From the NCBI RefSeq assembly GCF_900142475.1, contig NZ_FRAY01000003.1, positions 434,001-498,000 on the forward strand: 64,000 nt of DNA, written 5' to 3'. The notes beneath the pieces were generated by a model. The model searched no databases. It was not told the DNA's origin and saw nothing but the letters and a program-made list of their open reading frames with translations. The position numbers were made by a program, and so were the translations under genes. Source of the stretch: Fibrobacter sp. UWH4 (GTDB lineage: Bacteria; Fibrobacterota; Fibrobacteria; Fibrobacterales; Fibrobacteraceae). Below are positions 8,291-16,230 of the stretch, piece after piece. How positions within the stretch are numbered: position 1 is the first letter of the stretch; the number at the start of each line of letters is the position of its first letter.

Positions 8291-8521
8291 GACTGTTTAG
8301 GCAATCAGGCTCCGCGCTTGTGTAAACAATTTCGCCCATGAATTTGCGGAAATAAACACCGAAGTAAAACATCTTCACGTCGTAATATAGATTTTTAAAG
8401 CGTTAAATTATGACATTTGTAAAATTTATTAGCTGCGGTGGATGGAAGTCCTTGAGACTGTTGGTCCTTGCGGGCATCCTCTGGGATGCTTATGTTGACT
8501 AAAACACATCAAGTTTAAAGA
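8291..8521. other. Intergenic stretch with one doubtful 30-codon frame
   Basis: No gene of normal size is visible. A frame at 8410-8502 (+) would encode 30 residues with a short hydrophobic core (L-R-L-L-V-L-A-G-I-L-W), but it has no ribosome-binding site and no recognised homologue. The rest is AT-rich, with no clear terminator. Confidence 0.3.
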
Positions 8522-9007
8522 TTATTTCTTTCGTCCTGGACGTGTTTCGGTTGAGATGATTTCCAATTCTCCGTCGGCGCAATTAAATTCCAATTCTCCA
8601 GAAAGAAATTTTTTTTTCATATTATTTTTGGCGGTGTATTCGTTGTCGGCTATTGTTTTCCGGACATAGATCGTTGCATCGCCTTTCTTTTTATATGTTA
8701 CGGTAAACGTCGTTCTTCGCTCGCATCTCTCTGGAGGCGGACATCTATTCCTATTTTCGTCGAAGTAGGCTACTTTGGCCTTGTATTTGTGATTGAGTTC
8801 GGTTTCGTTTTTTTTTAAAGCCCATTTTGCAATCCAATAAGCATTGCCATTCGTTACATCTTCGTCTTTTCCGAAGTAAGCCATTTCTGGAATGACATCT
8901 TTGTGCCCGTTATAATCGTAAGCTATGTAGACCGCTTTTCCATTGATTGGGAAAAAGCTTTTTAGCCTTACGCTGATGCATATTGTAGGTCTTTTCGGTC
9001 TAGCCAT
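8522..9007 (-). CDS. Hypothetical protein, 161 residues
   Basis: Not recognised. A soluble, mixed alpha/beta-looking protein with no signal peptide or membrane segment, rich in Lys, Asn and Tyr. A Cys-containing stretch (R-N-R-C-P-P-P-E-R-C-E-R) lies near residue 90-100 and a basic tail R-P-G-R-K-K at the end. A good ribosome-binding site (AAAAGGG about 6 bases before the ATG) supports the start. Its base composition is more AT-rich than the flanking core genes, and gene remnants lie on both sides, so it may belong to a transferred or decaying patch. It shows no resemblance to type III toxins despite lying upstream of the orphan RNA. Confidence 0.6.
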   Translation of the reverse strand: MARPKRPTICISVRLKSFFPINGKAVYIAYDYNGHKDVIPEMAYFGKDEDVTNGNAYWIAKWALKKNETELNHKYKAKVAYFDENRNRCPPPERCERRTTFTVTYKKKGDATIYVRKTIADNEYTAKNNMKKKFLSGELEFNCADGELEIISTETRPGRKK

Positions 9008-9157
9008 TTGTTTCCCTTTTAGTAATTCGTATTCAATATATCCATTTTTATCCCGTTCCGCAAGTGAAAATAAATTTTTGGGGGTGCATATAAACCCGCT
9101 TTTTGCGCGAATGAATGTTCTGTTCGCATTTCTTTTAGCAATGGCATTCGGTTGGGG

Positions 9158-9433
9158 ATGACGAAAGATGAGGTCTTAAAGAAAAATCTTGATTATAAGC
9201 AAGAATGCGATTCTGTATGAAAATGAGAAAAATGGAAACATTTGGGACCAAAGATGCCTAAGGACCCCAATGATTGGCAGGGGTCTGAAATTCATTTTTG
9301 CAAAAAAGCGTTTTTTTTCGTCAAACCTTACTTTTGGGGAAAGGGGACTGTAGTTGATCGAGATGGTTATGAGGTGGACGATGGACTACATCGGTACGGT
9401 TATCAATCTGTCCGTTGCACGAAGGACTATTAA
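9158..9433 (+). pseudogene. Remnant of a secreted FISUMP-like gene (C-terminal part)
   Basis: The only open part is 9242-9433 (63 codons from a TTG). Its end, Y-G-Y-Q-S-V-R-C-T-K-D-Y, matches the S-V-R-C-x-K-D ending of the FISUMP lipoproteins elsewhere in this window. Upstream, a 20-codon frame from 9158 and a short run in another frame (9216-9251) read as plausible protein, as if frameshifts had broken the gene. No signal peptide or complete domain remains. The assignment rests on the ending and could be chance. Confidence 0.35.
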
Positions 9434-9862
9434 ACAAATAGTCTTCTAAAATGCCCTAAGGCGGAAGAAGATAAGTCGTCGAGCGAACATTCGTCGGCCG
9501 AAGGCCGAGGCCATGTGAGCTTACAGCCCCATGCGTAAAGCTGGGGCTGTAGCGAGAGTGAGACGTGAGTCGAACGGTCGTGTAAGAGCGAGGCGAGCTT
9601 AGCTCTGGAGCCGTGGGCAATTTCTGGAAAACATATAAGCGTGCGGAGCAGGCTGAGCCGGAGCGTTGTTTTTTTTGGGATGGGAGAAGAGAAGCCGGGG
9701 CGTTGCGGGGCGGCGAGCGCCCGCAGAGGGGGTGCTGGAAGCCACGGCTATGGATTGCTTCGTCGCTTTGCTCCTCGCAATGACGTATGCCGGGGCTGCA
9801 AGCAGGGGGAGCCCTCCCCCCTTTTTTTCTATCTTTAAAAGCATACATAAAGGAGACGACAA
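9434..9862 (+). promoter_or_regulatory. Hairpin-rich 430-base leader before putP, ending in a terminator-like stem
   Basis: No protein gene is visible. The stretch contains a 9-bp hairpin ACAGCCCCA...TGGGGCTGT (about 9523-9550), a dispersed repeat (9754-9784), and GGGGGAG-CC-CTCCCCC followed by C and seven T's (9805-9828), ending only about 34 bases before the putP start. The last element has the form of an intrinsic terminator and could act as an attenuator for putP or end an upstream transcript. No known riboswitch was recognised. Confidence 0.4.
9754..9784. repeat. Dispersed intergenic repeat (TTGCTTCGTCGC...CAATGAC), copy 1
   Basis: ATTGCTTCGTCGCTTTGCTC...CGCAATGAC forms an imperfect palindrome. 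Near copies occur at 12940-12971 and, shorter, at 33894-33918. Such elements are common between genes in many bacteria and produce spurious short frames. Confidence 0.7.
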
Positions 9863-11404
9863 ATGGTCTTAACCGTTTTCATTTTATACCTGTTGATGAT
9901 GCTTGGCATCGGCTTTTACTTCTCCAAGAAGGCGAACAGCCTGAATGCCTACTACCTGGGCAACCGCGGCATGAACAAGTGGGTCGTGGCCATGTCCGCA
10001 CAGGCCTCCGACATGAGCGGCTGGCTTTTGATGGGCCTCCCGGGCGCCATCTTCGTGAGCGGTTTTTCCGAAGCGTGGATCGGCATCGGTCTCGTGATTG
10101 GCACATACCTCAACTGGAAAATCGTGGGCCGCAGGCTCCGCAAGTACAGCCACTTCTGCGGCGACTCCATCACGCTCCCCGACTTCTTTGCGAACCGTTT
10201 CCGCGACAACAAGGGAATCATCCGCGTTATCGCCTCCATCTTCATTCTCGCGTTCTTCCTGTTCTACACGGTTTCGGGCTTTGTGGCTAGCGCAAAGCTC
10301 TTCGGCACCATCTTCGGTATGGACTACACCACCGGCCTTATCATCGGTGCGGTTGTCGTGGTGAGCTACACCTTCATGGGCGGATTTTTCGCCGTGTGCT
10401 GGACGGACTTTATCCAGGCGACCATGATGCTTATCGCCGTCATCGCGATTCCCTCGATTATCATGACCGGCTCGGGCGGTTTTGCAGCGACCATGGATGC
10501 CGTGAACGCACAGAACCCCTACCTGTTGAGCCTGTTCACCAACGCCACCACCGGCAAGTCCATCGGGCTTATCGCCTTGATTTCTAGCCTCGCGTGGGGC
10601 CTCGGCTACTTCGGCATGCCGCACATCCTGGTGCGCTTCATGAGCATCAAGAACGCCGAAGACATCAAGTTCTCCCGCCGTATCGCCATGACCTGGGTCA
10701 CCATCTGCCTCGGTGCCGCCATCATGATTGCCATCCTCGGACGCTACTACGTAGAAGCGAACGGCATTACCGTCGCCGACCCCGAACGCATCTTCATGAT
10801 TCTTTGCCAAGCGCTCTGCCACCCGGCTGTCGCCGCCATCCTCATGGCAGCCATTCTCGCCGCTATCATGAGTACGGCTGACTCCCAGCTGCTGGTTTCC
10901 GCCTCTGCCTTCAGTAACGACCTCTACAAGCACCTGTTCCGCAAGAATGCGAGCAACAAGGAAGTCATGTGGGTGAGCCGCGGCGTGGTCGTGCTCATTA
11001 CGGTTATCGCGGTCATCGTCGCCATGCAGGGCGCTCCCAGTGCCGACGGAGTGAAGCACGGCAAGAGTTTCTTGGATGTGGTGATGAGCCTCGTGAGCTT
11101 TGCCTGGGGCGGTTTCGGCGCCACCTTCGGCCCGATTATGCTCCTTGCCCTGTTCTGGAAGCGTACCACGCTTCCGGGCGCCATCGCGGGCATGCTCGTG
11201 GGCGGCATCACCACCTTCGTGTGGAAGTTCTACCTCTCCGGATTCTCCGCCGAAATCTTCCAGATTTACGAGCTGGTGCCCGGCTTCGTGCTTAGCTTTG
11301 CGACCATCGTGATCGTGAGCCTCTGCACCAAGGCCCCCAGCAAAGAAATTATTGAAGAGTTTGACGCGGTGGAACATACCCGCCTGAGCGATATGAAGCT
11401 GTAA
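9863..11404 (+). CDS. putP: Sodium/proline symporter PutP
   Basis: Inner-membrane sodium:solute symporter (SSS family) that takes up proline with Na+. 513 residues with about 13 membrane helices, matching the family length. PutP-type features are visible: the N-terminal S-A-Q-A-S-D-M-S-G-W-L-L-M-G-L-P-G block, the G-M-D-Y-T-T-G segment, F-M-G-G-F-F-A-V-C-W-T-D helix, and M-S-T-A-D-S-Q-L-L-V-S-A-S-A late in the protein, which carries Na+-site residues. AAAGGAG sits well spaced before the ATG. It follows a structured leader and is closed by a strong terminator, so it is probably a single-gene unit. Proline is the likeliest substrate by family resemblance; not proven. Confidence 0.93.
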   Translation: MVLTVFILYLLMMLGIGFYFSKKANSLNAYYLGNRGMNKWVVAMSAQASDMSGWLLMGLPGAIFVSGFSEAWIGIGLVIGTYLNWKIVGRRLRKYSHFCGDSITLPDFFANRFRDNKGIIRVIASIFILAFFLFYTVSGFVASAKLFGTIFGMDYTTGLIIGAVVVVSYTFMGGFFAVCWTDFIQATMMLIAVIAIPSIIMTGSGGFAATMDAVNAQNPYLLSLFTNATTGKSIGLIALISSLAWGLGYFGMPHILVRFMSIKNAEDIKFSRRIAMTWVTICLGAAIMIAILGRYYVEANGITVADPERIFMILCQALCHPAVAAILMAAILAAIMSTADSQLLVSASAFSNDLYKHLFRKNASNKEVMWVSRGVVVLITVIAVIVAMQGAPSADGVKHGKSFLDVVMSLVSFAWGGFGATFGPIMLLALFWKRTTLPGAIAGMLVGGITTFVWKFYLSGFSAEIFQIYELVPGFVLSFATIVIVSLCTKAPSKEIIEEFDAVEHTRLSDMKL

Positions 11405-11440
11405 TCTAGAACGGGGCTTGCACCCAACAGACGAAAGTAC

Positions 11441-11476
11441 AAAAGAGGCCCGCAAATGCGGGCCTTCATTTTATTT
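11441..11476. terminator. Terminator between putP and the convergent lipoprotein gene
   Basis: AGGCCCGCA-AA-TGCGGGCCT, nine paired bases, with an A-rich left flank and T-rich right flank. Confidence 0.85.
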
Positions 11477-11494
11477 CCAGGGTTTCACCCTAAA

Positions 11495-12898
11495 TCAGTC
11501 GTCGTATTCCGGCGCTTCGAACGAATACGGAATGCGCGGCGAGTCCTTATCATGATGAATGAACGAGAATCCGCTAATCTTGCCCGTTTCACGGTCAACC
11601 GGTCCGGTCTGCAACTGGCCATACGTGCTTGTCGTACTGCCCGGATTCAATAACGTATTGTAGTCCATCACCATATAGTAGCCGTAAACTTCCCAAGTGC
11701 CCGACTTGAGTTCGACTCTCTTTGAGCCTTCGAATGCTTCCAGCTTGGAAGTTCCGTCGGCTTTCAACGTAAATGTCCAATCTACACCGTCTTGTGTCTT
11801 CACCCATTCGCCGACAAAATCTTCGGCATTTTCATACTCGTACTCGACTTCTTCAACCGTACAGTCCATGCTCTCGCCATTGTACGCCGTAATCTTATTG
11901 TCGGTGCCCACGGAATAGGTGAACATCGTACGCGAAGACCCCACATAGTAGAGCGGGATCATCAACAGCGTGCTGCGCTGGATATCATACCGACCGGCAT
12001 GCCAGTTCACTACTTGGCCGTCGACCGAGGTCTCATAGACATACGAACCGTCAAAGAACTTGAAGGTCCTCGTGGAATCGCCATCGGCACATTCATAGAT
12101 TTTCTTCTGAATTGTTTCGGCCTTGGAGACCTTGCTCTTCTGGACAGCGACGCTAGCCTTAATCGCTTCGCTGTAATCGCCACCGTCTACAGAGTACAGA
12201 ATTGTGTCGTCTTCATCGGCATTGTCGGCTGCTTTGACGACAAACGAAATCTTGAAGCCGGCGTCCATTTTTCCTATAATCTTTTTGACGGCATCGGTTT
12301 CACTATACTGCAAGCCAGCTTTATCTTTTTTAAAGCTCACCACGCCACCTGCAAAATCCGTATAGGTGACCACCCACAATTCGTCCGGAATGCGGAGTGC
12401 CAAAACGCCCTGCTTGCTGCCGGTCGACAGGTAGACGGTCTGGTCAAACAGCTTGAGTTCATAGTTCTTCTGTAAATCGGTGAGTTTCGCGGCACGGGCA
12501 CCTTCCGGAGTTACTACAGAAGAAGACGAAACTTCAGTGGATGAAGATTCCGGCGTTTCGCTAGACGAGGACTTCGGGGACTCGCTCGAAGAGGACTTGT
12601 CTTTACTTACGCTAGAAGACGACTTGGAATCATCTTTCGCAGAAGACGAGGAATTGTCGGAAGACTTTTCCGAAGAAGAAGAGTTCCCTGAAGATTTTTC
12701 ACTGGACGAAGACTTGTCGCCATCCTCGGACGACGAAGACTTGGCATCCTTTTCGGAAGAAGAAGAGTCATCGCCTTCTTCCACGGAAGAAGAAGATTCT
12801 TCGGAAGAAGGGGCCGCCGAAGCAGAAGAGGAATCGTCGCCGCAAGCCGTGAACAGGAATGCCGACGAAATCAAAAGAGCTAAAAATTTATTTTTCAT
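11495..12898 (-). CDS. Lipoprotein with long Ser-rich linker, unknown function
   Basis: A 467-residue lipoprotein. The signal peptide ends in lipobox F-T-A-C (Cys about 19). About 120 residues of S-S-S-S-E/D/K repeats follow, a flexible linker typical of Fibrobacter surface proteins. The globular part (about 150-467) is not recognised. Its last 100 residues have a G-E-W-V-K...F-T-L-K-A-D-G-T-S-K...G-T-W-E-V pattern like lipocalin-type lipoproteins. The ATG at 12898 is chosen; codons upstream to 12973 are translated dispersed repeat. It sits between convergent putP and the gap terminator and appears monocistronic. Outer-membrane anchoring is inferred. Confidence 0.8.
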   Translation of the reverse strand: MKNKFLALLISSAFLFTACGDDSSSASAAPSSEESSSSVEEGDDSSSSEKDAKSSSSEDGDKSSSSEKSSGNSSSSEKSSDNSSSSAKDDSKSSSSVSKDKSSSSESPKSSSSETPESSSTEVSSSSVVTPEGARAAKLTDLQKNYELKLFDQTVYLSTGSKQGVLALRIPDELWVVTYTDFAGGVVSFKKDKAGLQYSETDAVKKIIGKMDAGFKISFVVKAADNADEDDTILYSVDGGDYSEAIKASVAVQKSKVSKAETIQKKIYECADGDSTRTFKFFDGSYVYETSVDGQVVNWHAGRYDIQRSTLLMIPLYYVGSSRTMFTYSVGTDNKITAYNGESMDCTVEEVEYEYENAEDFVGEWVKTQDGVDWTFTLKADGTSKLEAFEGSKRVELKSGTWEVYGYYMVMDYNTLLNPGSTTSTYGQLQTGPVDRETGKISGFSFIHHDKDSPRIPYSFEAPEYDD

Positions 12899-12939
12899 GC
12901 CACAAATATAGTTTATTCTAAATAAAGATTCAACTAGAG

Positions 12940-12971
12940 ATTGCTTCGTCGCTCTCGCTCCTCGCAATGAC
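12940..12971. repeat. Dispersed intergenic repeat (TTGCTTCGTCGC...CAATGAC), copy 2
   Basis: Almost the same element as at 9754-9784, placed between the lipoprotein gene and the gap terminator. Its translation adds false N-terminal codons to the lipoprotein frame. Confidence 0.7.
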
Positions 12972-12991
12972 ATGGGTACCGAATCTACTAT

Positions 12992-13022
12992 AAAAAAGAA
13001 CCCCGCCGCTTGGGCAGGGTTC
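12992..13022 (-). terminator. Terminator of gap
   Basis: On the minus strand GAACCCTGCC-CAAGC-GGCGGGGTTC is followed by six T's, downstream of the gap stop codon. Confidence 0.8.
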
Positions 13023-13105
13023 CTAAAAGGTTTCTTAGCGGAAGTGCGGAAAACTAAGTGGCGTCCGCACGACTAACGCTATCTAGAAATCTTACTTGCC
13101 GATGA

Positions 13106-14548
<1,443 letters not shown>

Positions 14549-14564
<16 letters not shown>

Positions 14565-14785
14565 TTTACCACCTCACTGTTATGCGAACGTCTAACCGAC
14601 ACGACTGAATACATATCTTTTGCCAAGACAAGTGTCCAAAAATTGCCATCAGCCTTACCTATCAGAAGAAACTTATCATCTCTAGTAGGTAATATGGTGT
14701 ATTTTCCATTCATCAAGGCAACAAGCATTTCCGGTGTAAAACCGCGCTCAGCCATTCGTTCTAAAGCATGCTTTGTTATGTTCAT
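14549..14785 (-). CDS. Small DUF4258/RelE-like toxin candidate
   Basis: A 78-residue protein beginning with H-A-L-E-R-M-A-E-R-G-F-T, then M-L-V-A-L-M-N-G, and ending with V-V-S-V-R-R-S. This fits the small DUF4258-type fold related to mRNA-cleaving toxins. The pairing with a downstream ribbon-helix-helix gene (16-base overlap) supports a toxin role. The start at 14785 lies only about 5 bases from the -10 box, so the mRNA may be leaderless; Met at 14755 is an alternative but has only a weak ribosome-binding site. Toxicity is inferred from gene context. Confidence 0.65.
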
Positions 14786-14789
14786 AGTT

Positions 14790-14819
14790 AATATACATTA
14801 TGTATGTACAGATTGTCAA
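14790..14819 (-). promoter_or_regulatory. Promoter and probable operator of the DUF4258/RHH pair
   Basis: On the minus strand TTGACA (14814-14819), 18 bases, then TATATT (14790-14795). The palindrome ATACAT-A-ATGTAT spans the spacer and -10, a likely autoregulatory site. The -10 is so near the ATG that the transcript may start at the codon. Confidence 0.6.
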
Positions 14820-14928
14820 TATGAATTTATTTTGCAGGGTGAAATTGGATCACCCCAATCTATTAACACGCAACATTCAGAAAAAATGGGAATTTTGGCA
14901 CCTTTTTAATGATTAATTATGGGTATAC

Positions 14929-14967
14929 AAAAAAAGCCCCCGCAGAACCATTTGGGGGTGCGGGGGT
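14929..14967 (-). terminator. Terminator of the DUF285-repeat gene
   Basis: On the minus strand a CCCCCGCA...TGCGGGGG stem with a long loop is followed by seven T's, just past the stop at 14992. Confidence 0.7.
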
Positions 14968-14991
14968 ATTTCGACAGAAGGTTTTTCGCAG

Positions 14992-15699
14992 TTATTTCTT
15001 TTTGTACCACTTGGGAGGTTTCTTTTCCAAAGGAGATTCCTCAAACATATCGGACATATCAACGCCTTTCGGCACGTTCCATTTATCAAGATTCCCTTGA
15101 AATTTAGAAGAAGCGAACATTTCACTCATTGCCTCAACGTTTGACACATTCCATTTGCTAATATCGCCATTAAAATCAGAATTTCTAAACATCATGACCA
15201 TATTGATTACTTTGGACACATCCCATCTGCTGATGTCGCCGTTGAATTGAGAATCTTGAAATATTCTACTCATATTTGTAACATTCGATACATCCCATTG
15301 ACTGATATCACCGGTGAATTGTGAAAGATCCTCATCAGAAAACAAATCACTCATATCTGTAATTTTAGATACATCGATGAAATTCAAGTCACAATTCGCA
15401 CCATTCTGTTTTATGGCTGCTAAAATTTTTTTCCTTAAATCATCTTTATTTTTTGCAACAACCATTTTTTGTTCAGTGGTCTTTTTAACTACAGTCCCCT
15501 TTGGGGATTCTTCAGCTTTATGAGGTTTAGAGTACTTCTTATAGGCATTTTTCTTAAGGTGATATTTCCCTTCGTCGTCTTCAACCAAGTCATCTTCAGG
15601 GAATGCACAATAGTTTTTGAACTTGGAATGATCAAAGTCCTTCAATACTTTTAGGGGCTTGTCGTTTTTGGTCAGTTTCCAGTTCTTCGATGCGTTCAA
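14992..15699 (-). CDS. DUF285 / BspA-like repeat protein, probably 5'-truncated
   Basis: A 235-residue protein whose C-terminal half (about 105-215) consists of four to five ~25-residue repeats of the form M-S-x-M-F/I-x-x-S-x-F-N-G-D-I-S-x-W-D-V-S-N-V, the DUF285 surface-protein repeat. The N-terminal half is charged and lacks a signal peptide, although such proteins are usually secreted. The start codon falls inside sequence that on the other strand encodes the truncated Rpn-type nuclease, so the first ~15 codons may be fortuitous and the real 5' end lost at a recombination junction near 15.66-15.70 kb. Function unknown. Confidence 0.6.
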   Translation of the reverse strand: MNASKNWKLTKNDKPLKVLKDFDHSKFKNYCAFPEDDLVEDDEGKYHLKKNAYKKYSKPHKAEESPKGTVVKKTTEQKMVVAKNKDDLRKKILAAIKQNGANCDLNFIDVSKITDMSDLFSDEDLSQFTGDISQWDVSNVTNMSRIFQDSQFNGDISRWDVSKVINMVMMFRNSDFNGDISKWNVSNVEAMSEMFASSKFQGNLDKWNVPKGVDMSDMFEESPLEKKPPKWYKKK

Positions 15700-16129
15700 G
15701 GAGTCCCCGAACTATCGCCATAAGGTGCAGCTCCGCAATCAGGAGCAGCGTGTATATTTCGAACGGCAGACGGTGACGCTTATCGAAGTGAACAAGTTCC
15801 TCAAGCAGAAGGAAAAGTTCGAAGGCGACAATAGCCGCATTGCACAGTGGCTCCGTGCCATCGATACGCTCAACCGTGAAGCCGATTTCAGCAAGTTTGC
15901 TGCGGATCCCGTGTTCAAGGTCTTGCAAAACGAGGTAAAATTGTGTAATTTTAGTGCTAGGTATATGATTAGCACGATGATGAGAGATGTTGAGAAGGCT
16001 AGCTGGGAATACAGTGGTGGCCTTAAAAAAGCTCGCGAAATTGCGAAGAAAATGCGCGATAAGGGAGTCGATATTTCCATTATAAAGGAAACGACTAATC
16101 TTTCCGAAAAAGAAATTCGCGAGCTCTAA
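15659..16129 (+). pseudogene. Truncated Rpn-family nuclease/transposase-like gene (3' part)
   Basis: The readable protein, from about 15700 on, matches the C-terminal half of PD-(D/E)XK 'recombination-promoting nuclease' proteins: R-N-Q-E-Q-R-V-Y-F, then a W-L-R-A-I-D-T-L segment, and an ending A-R-E-I-A-K-K-M-R-D-K-G-V-D with helix S-I-I-K-E-T-T-N-L-S-E-K-E-I. The N-terminal catalytic domain is missing. The 5' edge coincides with the start of the oppositely oriented DUF285 gene, which suggests that gene replaced or was inserted over it. Likely a non-functional remnant. Confidence 0.6.
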
Positions 16130-16230
16130 TTGCTCTAAAAATACAATGCTTGGCGGTCAAATGGCCGCCTTTTTGCTGTATAACGAGCTGATTTCCCCAA
16201 ACATTGCCGAAGGGTAAAACAGAGATCTTA

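Noticed and set aside
8410-8502. 30-codon hydrophobic small protein, possibly a type I toxin
   Set aside because: No ribosome-binding site, no antisense RNA pattern and no recognised relative; kept only as a remark on the intergenic region.
8522-9007. Toxin partner for the orphan type III RNA
   Set aside because: It lies upstream of the RNA promoter, not after its terminator, and shares no motif with the toxin at 35015.
9456-9872. Short frames on both strands in the putP leader
   Set aside because: They contain translated dispersed repeats (C-E-E-Q-S-D-E-A / A-R-S-K-A-T-K-Q-S) and no domain.
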